Shown piece after piece: positions 1-7,617 of a DNA stretch of 18,053 bases. The stretch is taken from positions 1 to 18,053 of the forward strand of contig CAZMXI010000102.1 in assembly GCA_964570205.1 (NCBI GenBank), given 5' to 3'. The DNA comes from CAZMXI01 sp964570205 (GTDB lineage Bacteria > Planctomycetota > Phycisphaerae > Tepidisphaerales > Tepidisphaeraceae). Positions within the stretch are counted from its first letter, which is position 1; every line of letters begins with the position of its first letter. Position numbers and translations under genes: made by a program. The notes under the pieces are model-generated. The model was not told the DNA's origin, made no database searches, and saw nothing but the letters and a program-made list of their open reading frames with translations.

Positions 1-1074
1 GGGCCAGAGCATGTCGCCCGATACGTTTTTGCCGGCAATACGACCATGCTGCATCTGCTAGCCGGAGTGAATCCCGCATCGATGGGCGTTTCTCCGTTCA
101 CGCCGGTCTTCAAGGATCACCGCATCCTCACCGCCACCGAGGTTTTGGGCGATGACGCGCCGTCCATATGCCGACTTGACGCTGCGATACACCTGCTTGC
201 CGTCGCCTCGGCCTACATTGGGGCGGATCTCTGCGCTGGCATCCTTGCGTCCGGCCTCCTGTATGATCGCGGCCCCAGCCTCCTGGTTGATGTCGGCACC
301 AACGGGGAGATCATTCTCATGCATGCCGGCCGGTTAACTGCCTGCGCAACGGCGGCAGGCCCGGCCTTTGAGGGCAGTGGCCTTTCCTGCGGAATGCGCG
401 CCGGCGCCGGCGCCATCTCCTCGGTGCGCATCGGTGCCGAGTCCCTTTCGGTTGACGTTGCGTGGATTGGCCAGGATTGCGTCCGCCGGCCCACCGGCCT
501 CTGCGGTTCCGCCTATCTCGATTTGCTTGCCGAGGGCCGTGCCGCCGGTTTGATCGGCACGACCGGGCGATTCGCTCGTTCCGCCTTGAATAGCGGCCGC
601 GTCATCCCGTGGAACGGCGCAGACCTGGCCGTGCGTCTGGCCGAAGGTGACGGGGGACGCGACATCGTGGTTTCCCAGTTGGATATCGCCCGGCTACTGC
701 AGGCCAAAGCTGCCGTCGCCGCGGGCATTCTGACCTTGCTGGATCATGCCGGCCTCTCGCCGACCGATGTCAGAACGCTCTACCTTGCGGGAGGCTTCGG
801 CACCCATATGGATTCGCACCATGCCATCGAATGCGGCTTGCTTCCGGGGTTTCATGCTGGGCAGATTCAGCCTGTGGGCAATACGTCGCTGGCGGGCGCC
901 TACCTGTCGCTGATGGACGGAGGCATCCTCGAAGAGCTGTCCAAGGTCGGGGCGATGATCGAGGTGGTTGAGCTGAACCTTGATCCAAGTTTTGAGTCTC
1001 GTTATATCGACCAGCTCGCGCTGCCGGAACCGGTAGAGTTGGAAGGCCCGGCAAGGTCCGATAACCGCGGGTGA
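1..1074 (+). CDS. RACo-type (DUF4445) corrinoid activation/ASKHA-domain ATPase, 5'-truncated by window edge
   Basis: The frame is open from the first base, so the gene starts upstream and 357 C-terminal residues are visible. Motifs of the ASKHA part of reductive activators of corrinoid proteins are present, numbered from the first visible codon: GNTTM near 12-16, DVGTNGE at 97-103, GPAFEG at 120-125, LAGGFG at 262-267 and GNTSLAGA at 293-300. In the known family an N-terminal 2Fe-2S ferredoxin-like domain passes an electron to the cobalt of a corrinoid methyltransferase protein, and the ASKHA part drives this with ATP. The 2Fe-2S domain would lie outside the window. A first internal ATG at 46 is not the true start, because conserved sequence precedes it. 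The related methyltransferase or corrinoid genes are not visible, so the pathway (for example O-demethylation) is inferred only. The next gene follows on the same strand. Confidence 0.88.
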   Translation, partial: GPEHVARYVFAGNTTMLHLLAGVNPASMGVSPFTPVFKDHRILTATEVLGDDAPSICRLDAAIHLLAVASAYIGADLCAGILASGLLYDRGPSLLVDVGTNGEIILMHAGRLTACATAAGPAFEGSGLSCGMRAGAGAISSVRIGAESLSVDVAWIGQDCVRRPTGLCGSAYLDLLAEGRAAGLIGTTGRFARSALNSGRVIPWNGADLAVRLAEGDGGRDIVVSQLDIARLLQAKAAVAAGILTLLDHAGLSPTDVRTLYLAGGFGTHMDSHHAIECGLLPGFHAGQIQPVGNTSLAGAYLSLMDGGILEELSKVGAMIEVVELNLDPSFESRYIDQLALPEPVELEGPARSDNRG

Positions 1075-1142
1075 ACCGCCCTGTGAGGTCGGCGGGGCGC
1101 GCCGCGTCGCCTACCGAATGCCCTGCGATCTTGATATTGGGC

Positions 1143-1155
1143 TCGTCCCGGACGA
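1143..1155. repeat. Short perfect inverted repeat upstream of the duplicated-module gene
   Basis: TCGTCC and GGACGA flank a single C in the 104-base stretch between the RACo stop and the preferred ATG at 1179. If the gene starts at 1179 the repeat lies 23 bases upstream, where an operator could sit. If the GTG at 1071 is used it is coding. Such short palindromes arise by chance in GC-rich DNA, so a function is only a possibility. Confidence 0.25.
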
Positions 1156-1178
1156 TCGTATTACTATCGGCCATCGCC

Positions 1179-2942
1179 ATGTTGACCCGCTTCGGAGCTC
1201 ACTCCTTCGTCTCGCCCTCGTCCGTCAGTTCGCTGACGCGCGATATCACCCACGCGGAGCTGCGCTCGCTGCCGCCCAACGCCACGTTTCTCCGCATTCT
1301 CGGCGTCAACTATGCCCACTTCAAGACCGACGACGACGGCGACCTGTACATCACAGAATATGGCCTGCCCTTCCTTGATCACCTTCGCCCGGAGAACTGG
1401 TACGAGAGTGAGTGGTTTCAAACCCGGCGGGAACGCCTTCAGGGGTCGTCCGCCGTGTACCGCGTGCCCACACGACCGATCGCCGGCCAACGCATCCCCA
1501 GCCTCGACCTGGTCGTCAAATGGTCCCGTGTTGGCGAGGATGTTCCACTGGACACCTTTGCCCTAAGTCGGGTCATGAACGCCGAATTCAACAGCCCGTT
1601 CGAGGAATTCTCCCTCGTCATGGAGCTGCGCGAGGGCACCCACAGTCAGTCCCGCCTCCGCATTCATACCCAGAAGCCGCTGGCCATCTATGTTCCCCCG
1701 GAGCGCATGCAACTCTGGCAGACCGGCCGGTCGCGCGACCGGATCATGCGCAAGCTCGCGCGGCATGTCTCTGTTGAGATCGATATTCTCCGTTCCTACA
1801 TCCTTCTTTATGGCTGGATCAAGGGACACAACGCCATCGAGGCCTATAACCACACCCTCCATGGCGCCCCGGGTCAGCAGAAGGAACTCGAGTTGCTCAC
1901 CAACAAGGTCCAGGAGGACCTGCGGGAGAAGGGCTATATCGTTGCCGATCATAAGCCCACACACCTGATCCTGCGCATGCATGGCCACGATGTCCGAAAA
2001 CGTCGCGGCCAGACCGTCTATGCGCTCGTTGATTACGAACTGCTGGCCCGGACTCCCGAGCACGAGGAGGCCGTCAAGGCTGCCCTGCGCAGTCGATACC
2101 TTTTCCTCCAGCGTGACCGCTTTCATCCCGTCGGCCAGCGGGTCTTCCCGGCACATCTGCATCCCGCCAAGGTTCTGAGGGTCGATTACATTTACGGCCG
2201 GGCCGAAAGCACCGGTGGCATTCTCTGGGTTGTCGGCAACGATCCCGAGCTGTTCGGGTACTTCTTGCCGGAGCGATGGCGCAGCAAGCAGATTGCCCTT
2301 TCACGCAGCAACCGCACTTTCTACGCCCAGACCAAGGACCGCATCCACCTGGTATGGAAGGTTTCCCGCGTCGGCGAGCTGCCCTCGGGTGAATTGGATG
2401 ATCCGGGCTATAAGAGGGTGCTTCTGCACGGTTATAACGATCCCTTCGAGGAGTTCGACCTGGCATTGGAGATGGCTTCCAAAGGCGTCCTGACGACCTA
2501 CCCGCGCGCCATCTATGTCACCGCCAAGTCCTCCGAGGTCCCGGGCGGCACCGTTCTGGACACCCGTCGTTTCGATCGAGGCAGGGACCTGCTCAGCCCC
2601 GAGGGCGAGCCGATTCTCCGGGTCGAGCCTGACTACATCACGATCTGGGGCTATTGGCGCGGCCTGGACGATAACTCGGCCCCCGACGATGTCGGCTATT
2701 GGACTCCCATCGATGCCCGGCAGGCGCAGCACATGGGCATTGTCGACCGCGACCAGTTGGCTCGCCTGATCGATCGCCAGCGCAGCATCCTTGCCGAGGC
2801 CGGGTTCGAGGACGTCAGCCTTCGCCCCGACCATTTCCTTCTGTCCTACCGCCCCGGCGGCAGCCTTAAGAAGACTGCCGGCGGTGAAGTTGAAACTCGT
2901 CACTGCAACATGGAAATGGTGCGCCGGATTGCCACGATGTGA
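1179..2942 (+). CDS. Protein of unknown function with internal duplication (two ~250-residue modules)
   Basis: I do not recognise this family. The frame is open from a GTG at 1071 that overlaps the preceding stop (GTGA), but codons 1083-1178 include ATA, TTA, CTA and GTA, unlike the rest. I therefore prefer the ATG at 1179 (587 residues), although no good ribosome binding site is seen at either start. The protein consists of two diverged copies of one module, at about 1290-2045 and 2172-2921. Matching landmarks run in the same order in both: RILGVNY and KVLRVDY, LVVKWSRVGE and LVWKVSRVGE, NSPFEEF and NDPFEEF, LAIYV and RAIYV, LYGWIKG and IWGYWRG, then a helical stretch ending PTHLILRMH and PDHFLLSYR. 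No signal peptide, membrane segment or catalytic motif is evident, so it is probably cytoplasmic. Its place behind a RACo gene makes a corrinoid/methyl-transfer link possible, but nothing in the protein proves it. Confidence 0.8.
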   Translation: MLTRFGAHSFVSPSSVSSLTRDITHAELRSLPPNATFLRILGVNYAHFKTDDDGDLYITEYGLPFLDHLRPENWYESEWFQTRRERLQGSSAVYRVPTRPIAGQRIPSLDLVVKWSRVGEDVPLDTFALSRVMNAEFNSPFEEFSLVMELREGTHSQSRLRIHTQKPLAIYVPPERMQLWQTGRSRDRIMRKLARHVSVEIDILRSYILLYGWIKGHNAIEAYNHTLHGAPGQQKELELLTNKVQEDLREKGYIVADHKPTHLILRMHGHDVRKRRGQTVYALVDYELLARTPEHEEAVKAALRSRYLFLQRDRFHPVGQRVFPAHLHPAKVLRVDYIYGRAESTGGILWVVGNDPELFGYFLPERWRSKQIALSRSNRTFYAQTKDRIHLVWKVSRVGELPSGELDDPGYKRVLLHGYNDPFEEFDLALEMASKGVLTTYPRAIYVTAKSSEVPGGTVLDTRRFDRGRDLLSPEGEPILRVEPDYITIWGYWRGLDDNSAPDDVGYWTPIDARQAQHMGIVDRDQLARLIDRQRSILAEAGFEDVSLRPDHFLLSYRPGGSLKKTAGGEVETRHCNMEMVRRIATM

Positions 2943-2975
2943 GCTGAGAAGCGGTTGTTGTCACGCCGCCTTCCG

Positions 2976-4490
2976 TCAAACGAGGGTGGCGGGATGGCCT
3001 ACCCCGGCCATCATGCGCAGGATCATCTCCTGCGTTGCCTCTGTGCCGGCAATCTCGCCCACAAGCCGGCCATCGCGCATGACCAGAATTCGCGTCGACA
3101 GTGCGAGCACTTCCGGCATTTCCGATGAAATGGCCAGGATTGCGACCCCCTGCGCCGCCAAGTCCCGCAGCATGTCGTGAATGGCCGCTTTCGCCCCCAC
3201 ATCCACCCCGCGTGTGGGCTCGTCCACGATCAGCACTCTGGCGTTGCGCGCCAGCCACTTCGCGAGCACCACCTTCTGCTGATTGCCCCCGCTCAATGTC
3301 GCCACCGGTGCATCCACCGACAGTGTCTTGACCCGAAGCCGCTCGAATGCTCGGCACGCCTCATTTCGCTCGCGGGCGCGATCAAGCATTCCCAGCCGCT
3401 TCAGCCGCTGCAGCATCGCCAGCGAGAAGTTCTCTCGCCCACTCATCATCAGGACGAGTCCCTGCCGTTTGCGATCCTCCGGCACCAGCCCGATTCCCCG
3501 TTCCATCGCCTCGCGCACACTTCCCAGGCGCATGGGCCTTCCATCCACTTCCACGCATCCTCTTGCACGACGGTCAAGCCCGAATATCGACTGAGCGATC
3601 TCGCTTCGCCCCGACCCGACGAGGCCCGCGAGACTGACGATTTCGCCCGGCCGCACATCGAAGGATATGTCAGTGAATCTCCCCGGCGAGTTCAGATTGC
3701 GGACCCGCAGCCGTGCCGCCGCGCTGATTGCCCGCGGACGCTCCGCCTGCGCCGACAGGTCGATCGTGCGCCCGATCATCATCTGCACGATCCGGTCCTC
3801 GGTTGCCTCGGATCGATCCAGGGTGCCGACGTATCGGCCGTCCCGCAGCACGCTGATTCGGTCGCACAGCCTGCGGACCTCCGGCAGGCGGTGCGATACG
3901 TAGATCATCGTCACGGCGCGGCGCCGCAGGCTCTCAATCAGTTCGAAAAGTCGCTGCGCCTCCGGCTCCGACAGTGAACTTGTTGGTTCATCGAACACCA
4001 GAAGACTTGCCCCGGTGCCCACCGCCGCCGCAATCTGCACGAGCTGTTCCTGGGCCGTCGATAGCGCCCGCATTGGCAGATCGACGTTGATCGCCACGCC
4101 GATCTGCCGCAACAACGCCGTTGCGCGCCGCCGCATGTCGGCCTCATCCACCATCACGCCAAACCGCCGCGAATACCTGCCCATGCAGAGGTTCTCCGCC
4201 ACAGACAAATCCGGGCAGAACGCGAGTTCCTGGTGCACCATCCCGATCCCGGCCTTCTTTGCGTCGGCGGGGGAGTGGAAACGCACTGTCCTGCCATCGA
4301 TGAGCATGTCGCCATGGTCGGGCCGGTGGATTCCGGCCAGCACCTTCCCCAGCGTGCTCTTGCCCGCCCCGTTCTCCCCCATCAAGGCGTGCACTTCGCC
4401 ACGCGCGATCGAGAGCGTCACGCCATCCAGCGCCGTCACGCCGCCGAAACGCTTGCTGATGCCCTGAAACTGGACGAAACCCTCGGTCAA
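2976..4490 (-). CDS. Sugar ABC importer, double-domain ATPase (RbsA/MglA type)
   Basis: This is a duplicated ABC ATPase of the carbohydrate uptake transporter 2 class, which powers import by the RbsC-like permease encoded upstream. The first domain has Walker A GENGAGKST (about residues 38-46), a signature region LSTAQEQLVQ and Walker B LLVFDEPTS. The second has LSGGNQQKVVLAKWL and VLIVDEPTRGVD, with a degenerate Walker A (GLVGSGRSE), as is usual in this class. I place the start at the TTG at 4490, which gives 504 residues (RbsA is about 501) and the usual short lead before GISKRFGG. A GTG at 4541 would add 17 residues and overlap the binding-protein gene by 28 bases. It is the last gene of the permease, binding protein, ATPase operon and converges with the unknown gene to the left. 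The substrate cannot be told from the ATPase. Confidence 0.93.
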   Translation of the reverse strand: MTEGFVQFQGISKRFGGVTALDGVTLSIARGEVHALMGENGAGKSTLGKVLAGIHRPDHGDMLIDGRTVRFHSPADAKKAGIGMVHQELAFCPDLSVAENLCMGRYSRRFGVMVDEADMRRRATALLRQIGVAINVDLPMRALSTAQEQLVQIAAAVGTGASLLVFDEPTSSLSEPEAQRLFELIESLRRRAVTMIYVSHRLPEVRRLCDRISVLRDGRYVGTLDRSEATEDRIVQMMIGRTIDLSAQAERPRAISAAARLRVRNLNSPGRFTDISFDVRPGEIVSLAGLVGSGRSEIAQSIFGLDRRARGCVEVDGRPMRLGSVREAMERGIGLVPEDRKRQGLVLMMSGRENFSLAMLQRLKRLGMLDRARERNEACRAFERLRVKTLSVDAPVATLSGGNQQKVVLAKWLARNARVLIVDEPTRGVDVGAKAAIHDMLRDLAAQGVAILAISSEMPEVLALSTRILVMRDGRLVGEIAGTEATQEMILRMMAGVGHPATLV

Positions 4491-4513
4491 CCGCTCACCA
4501 TCTGATCCGGGCG

Positions 4514-5515
4514 CTACTTGTTCCTCAACCACACATCCCACATTCCGGCCATCTCTTTGGCGTTGTCCTTGGTGACCACCTTCAGCGGATCGATGACCCG
4601 CGCGGGATCAGGCGCCTTATTGTGGATGATCTTCTCCATCAGCAGTTCGACCGACTTGGCCCCCCAGCCATAGCAGTCCTGCGCCAGCAGCAACTGCACG
4701 GTCCCGCTCTCAACGTACTCGAGCTGCGGCGGCAGCGCATCCACCGACACCACCTTGATCTTCCCTGGCTCCCATTCCACAGCTCCCTTCACGAACAACG
4801 GCCAGCCGCCCACCATCGCCCAGCCCTCGATGCCCGGCGTGGTACGCGTGGCGCTCTTCCACCGCTCCGCCGCATCCGAAGGCGTTTCACGCTCCAGGAA
4901 GAAGACACCATTGCCGTTGTTGGCTTCCTTCATATTCGGGTACTTCGCCAGCTCCTTCCGGATGCCCTCGATCCGCAGTTTCAGATTCGGCGCACTTGGG
5001 TTGCCGGACAGCACTGCGACGGTGCCCTTCTCGCCCATGATCTTCGCCAGCTCGCGCATGATGCGATGGCCGCAGTCGATGTCATCCGTCCCGTAATAAC
5101 AGAACCGCTTGCTGCCGGGCGCATCGGAATCAAAGCACATCACGGCCACGCCCTGGTCTGCTGCGCGATCGATGGCGGCTTTGACAATGTTGGCGTCGCT
5201 GCACGCGATGGTGATGCCCGCGGCGCCCATGCGCACCAGAGAGTCAATCGCCTCCGCCTGCTTGGTCGCGTCCTCTGACGGGGGCGTCATGATCCGCACA
5301 TCGATCTCGGCGTTGTACTTGGGACCGAGTTCGCGGGCGGCTGTCTTGAAGCCCGCGTGCGCTACCTGGAAAACCGTGTTGTCCTGGCTCTTGGCGATAA
5401 TCCCGAGGATTACCTTGCGCTTGCCGCCGCTGGCCGCGCCCTCCCGCTTGCATCCGGCCATGCTGACCAACAACGCCAGCACGCACGCCAACGCCACTCG
5501 CCATACGCTGTTCAT
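4514..5515 (-). CDS. Sugar ABC importer, substrate-binding lipoprotein (RbsB-like, periplasmic binding protein family 4 type)
   Basis: This is a 333-residue periplasmic binding protein. The N-terminus is a lipoprotein signal with lipobox MAGC, and Cys22 is the lipid-modified residue, so the mature protein should be anchored on the outer face of a membrane. The fold is seen in an early QVAHAGFKTAARELG stretch, ITIACSDAN and a FDSDAPGSKR-to-YYGTDD segment. These are typical of ribose/galactose-type binding proteins of family CUT2. The ATG at 5515 has a strong ribosome site (GGGAGG, about seven bases upstream). It lies 33 bases after the permease gene and about 23 bases before the preferred ATPase start, so the three are almost certainly one transcript. 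The nearby HAD phosphatase and sugar-isomerase-like genes suggest a sugar, polyol or inositol-like ligand, but this is inference. Confidence 0.93.
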   Translation of the reverse strand: MNSVWRVALACVLALLVSMAGCKREGAASGGKRKVILGIIAKSQDNTVFQVAHAGFKTAARELGPKYNAEIDVRIMTPPSEDATKQAEAIDSLVRMGAAGITIACSDANIVKAAIDRAADQGVAVMCFDSDAPGSKRFCYYGTDDIDCGHRIMRELAKIMGEKGTVAVLSGNPSAPNLKLRIEGIRKELAKYPNMKEANNGNGVFFLERETPSDAAERWKSATRTTPGIEGWAMVGGWPLFVKGAVEWEPGKIKVVSVDALPPQLEYVESGTVQLLLAQDCYGWGAKSVELLMEKIIHNKAPDPARVIDPLKVVTKDNAKEMAGMWDVWLRNK

Positions 5516-5548
5516 GTTAAAGCCTCCCGGCCAGGTCTCGTATTCGGA

Positions 5549-6634
5549 CTACGCCCTGCTGAACGCCCTGCTCCGTTGCAGGTATTCGCTGAACTGATCG
5601 ATTGCGACGGCGATGACGATCGCCGCGCCCACGATGATCATGCTGTATTCCTTGTCATATTGCATGATCTCGATCCCATTCTCAATCATCTTGATGATCA
5701 TGGCGCCGAGCAATGCGCCCAGCGCCGTGCCGCGACCCCCGCTGAGACTGGCTCCGCCGACCACCGCGGCCGCGATCACCATCAGCTCCCAGCCCAGGGC
5801 CGTGTTGCTTGATGCCGATCCGTAGTATCCCGCGCACACGGTGCCCGCGATTCCCGCGCTGAGGCCCGAAATGGCGTACACGCGCATCTTGATCCGGCCC
5901 ACCGCCAGTCCCGAGAAACGTGCGGCCTCTTCGTTGCCGCCAATGGCGTAGTTCTCCCGTCCGGCCACCGTGCGCCGCAGATAGAACCACCCTGCGAGCG
6001 CGCACAACACCATCACGACCGTCGGCATCGGCTGAAGCCCGGTCATGGGTTGGTACATCATGAACTGGAAAGTGAATGAGTCCGGCACGTGCATCGGCTG
6101 GATGGGCAGTGTCTTCATCGGCACCGCCACGTTGCAGATGCCGCGAAAGATGCTCATCGTGCTGAGTGTTACGATGAACGGATGCATCCGCAGTCCCACC
6201 ACCAGGGCTCCATTGATCAGCCCGCACAGGGTGCCGATGGCCATTCCCACCGCAAAGCCGACCGGGATGGTCACCCAGCGCCCGGCATCCGATGGCAGAT
6301 TCTGCAGAATCGCCACCGTCCCCAGCGCCGCCAGGCCGAAGATCGAAGCAATCGAGATGTCGATTCCGCCGGCGATGATCACGCACGTTGCCCCGATCGC
6401 CATGATCGCCCACATCGACATCGGAGTCAGGATGCCCCCCAGCATGTTCTTGGCGCGGAAGAAGTTGTTCACTTCCTCCCCCGTGTGAAGGTCAGGCACG
6501 TACCCCCCGGCAAACGTCAGGAAAGCGCCCATGAGCACGATCACGACGACCAACCCGGCCTCCTGCATCCTCGGCCAACGCCGCCGGGTGGCAGTCAACG
6601 GGGCCGAATGCTCCGCAACAGGTCCTGCGCTCAT
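5549..6634 (-). CDS. Sugar ABC importer, permease (RbsC/XylH-like, BPD_transp_2)
   Basis: This is an integral membrane permease of the CUT2 sugar importers. It has multiple hydrophobic segments and the family landmarks IAGGIDISIAS, AIGGNEEAARFSGL (the ATPase-contact loop region) and VVGGASLSGGRGTALGALLGA. The frame is open back to 6742, but starts at 6742 and 6709 would overlap or abut the divergent gene at 6721 and its promoter. The ATG at 6634 gives 361 residues, close to RbsC-type lengths, and leaves 86 bases for divergent control. The residues before it are polar and unlike the family. No strong ribosome site is visible before any of the three candidates. It is the first gene of the importer operon, followed 33 bases on by the binding protein. 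A minus-strand promoter is not obvious. Confidence 0.92.
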   Translation of the reverse strand: MSAGPVAEHSAPLTATRRRWPRMQEAGLVVVIVLMGAFLTFAGGYVPDLHTGEEVNNFFRAKNMLGGILTPMSMWAIMAIGATCVIIAGGIDISIASIFGLAALGTVAILQNLPSDAGRWVTIPVGFAVGMAIGTLCGLINGALVVGLRMHPFIVTLSTMSIFRGICNVAVPMKTLPIQPMHVPDSFTFQFMMYQPMTGLQPMPTVVMVLCALAGWFYLRRTVAGRENYAIGGNEEAARFSGLAVGRIKMRVYAISGLSAGIAGTVCAGYYGSASSNTALGWELMVIAAAVVGGASLSGGRGTALGALLGAMIIKMIENGIEIMQYDKEYSMIIVGAAIVIAVAIDQFSEYLQRSRAFSRA

Positions 6635-6686
6635 CGTCCGCGTACCATACACGAACCGGCCTGATTCCTCTACCTCTCCGCTGCCC

Positions 6687-6714
6687 TTGTCACCTACTCG
6701 GTATGCCATAGAAT
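6687..6714 (+). promoter_or_regulatory. Sigma-70-type promoter for the HAD gene (predicts leaderless mRNA)
   Basis: TTGTCA at 6687-6692 and TAGAAT at 6709-6714 each match the sigma-70 consensus at five of six bases, with a 16-base spacer. The -10 box ends six bases before the GTG start at 6721, so transcription should begin at or very near the start codon. No Shine-Dalgarno sequence precedes that GTG, which agrees with a leaderless message. Confidence 0.55.
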
Positions 6715-6720
6715 CGCTGC

Positions 6721-7551
6721 GTGGCCGAGATTCAAGCTCCAATTCGCCTTATTGCCATCGACCTCGACGGCACGCTCCTGAACGATGCCAAGGAAGTGTC
6801 GTTGCGGACTGCGGAAGCCCTCTGGTGCGCCACCGCCCGCGGGGTTCGCGTGGTCATTGCCTCCGCACGCCCGCCACGATCGGTCCGTCACATCTATCGC
6901 CAACTCCGGCTCAACACTTGGCAGATCAACTACAATGGGGCGGCCATCTGGGATGAAGCAGCCGGTAGGTTCGTCTTCCACAAGCCGATGGATTGCACCC
7001 TCGTCCGGGCGATGATCGACGCTGCACGTGGGCGCTTCCCCGATATCCTGGTTTCCTGCGAGATTCTGGATCGCTGGTTCACCGATGACTTTGATGAAGC
7101 CTTCGCCCGACGATTCACCACTGAAACTGGCCGACTCTTCAGGCCGGACGTGATCGACCACGTGGATCACTTCTGCACGCACCCGATCACGAAGCTGCTT
7201 CTGCTGGGATCGGGCGACCAGGTGCGTGAGCTGACCAACATGCTCCGCAGCAGGTTTGGCGGACAGATCGCCGCCGTCTCCAGCGAGCCGGAACTGCTCC
7301 AGGTCATGGATCGCTGTGTCAACAAGGCCGCCGCCCTCAAAGTGGTCGCGGGGCATTATGGCATCGACATGTCCCAGGTCATGTCCATCGGCGATGCCCC
7401 CAATGACCTCGAGATGCTTCAGGCATCCGGCGTCTCCATCGCCATGGACAACGCGCATGCCGACGTCAAGGCCATCGCCACGTGGATCGCGCCATCCAAC
7501 AACGACCATGGCGTCCACGTCGCTCTTGAGCGGTATGGCCTGTGCGATTGA
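6721..7551 (+). CDS. HAD-superfamily phosphatase, Cof type (subclass IIB, Hydrolase_3)
   Basis: This 276-residue cytoplasmic hydrolase probably acts on a sugar phosphate or other small phosphorylated metabolite. All four HAD motifs are readable. Motif I is DLDGT with the nucleophile Asp14 and acid/base Asp16. Motif II is IASARPP with Ser48. Motif III is Lys202 in NKAAALK. Motif IV is GDAPNDLEM with Asp225 and Asp229. The long cap between motifs II and III is the alpha/beta C2B type of the Cof/YidA group, and the length is normal for it. The GTG start at 6721 lacks a ribosome site but sits six bases after a strong -10 box. It is divergent from the sugar importer and followed by a sugar-isomerase-like gene, which supports a carbohydrate role. 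The exact substrate cannot be predicted. Confidence 0.93.
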   Translation: MAEIQAPIRLIAIDLDGTLLNDAKEVSLRTAEALWCATARGVRVVIASARPPRSVRHIYRQLRLNTWQINYNGAAIWDEAAGRFVFHKPMDCTLVRAMIDAARGRFPDILVSCEILDRWFTDDFDEAFARRFTTETGRLFRPDVIDHVDHFCTHPITKLLLLGSGDQVRELTNMLRSRFGGQIAAVSSEPELLQVMDRCVNKAAALKVVAGHYGIDMSQVMSIGDAPNDLEMLQASGVSIAMDNAHADVKAIATWIAPSNNDHGVHVALERYGLCD

Positions 7552-7617
7552 GGATTAAGGAAGGCATCTCTTGAAGTCGCCGCGCCTGCCGGATAACGTC
7601 GCCCGTCGGAGGCCAAT

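Noticed and set aside
1137..1164. Promoter candidate TTGGGC-16-TATTAC before the duplicated-module gene
   Set aside because: Only about three and four of six bases match the two boxes, so it is no better than chance here.
1071..1178. Extending the duplicated-module protein to the GTG that overlaps the RACo stop
   Set aside because: The added 36 codons include several rare A/T-ending codons and no conserved sequence. A coupled GTG start cannot be fully excluded.
2943..2975. Terminator hairpin between the converging genes ending at 2942 and 2976
   Set aside because: Only a short, bulged AAGCGG/CCGCCTT pairing is present, with no T-run on either strand.
3177..3977. 266-codon open frame on the plus strand inside the RbsA-like ATPase gene
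   Set aside because: The minus strand carries all ABC motifs across this stretch. The plus-strand product is low-complexity, rich in Arg, His and Pro, with no start signal.
6635..6742. Extending the sugar permease to ATG codons at 6709 or 6742
   Set aside because: This would overlap the divergent HAD gene or its promoter and would add a polar N-terminus unlike the family. Length and spacing favour 6634.
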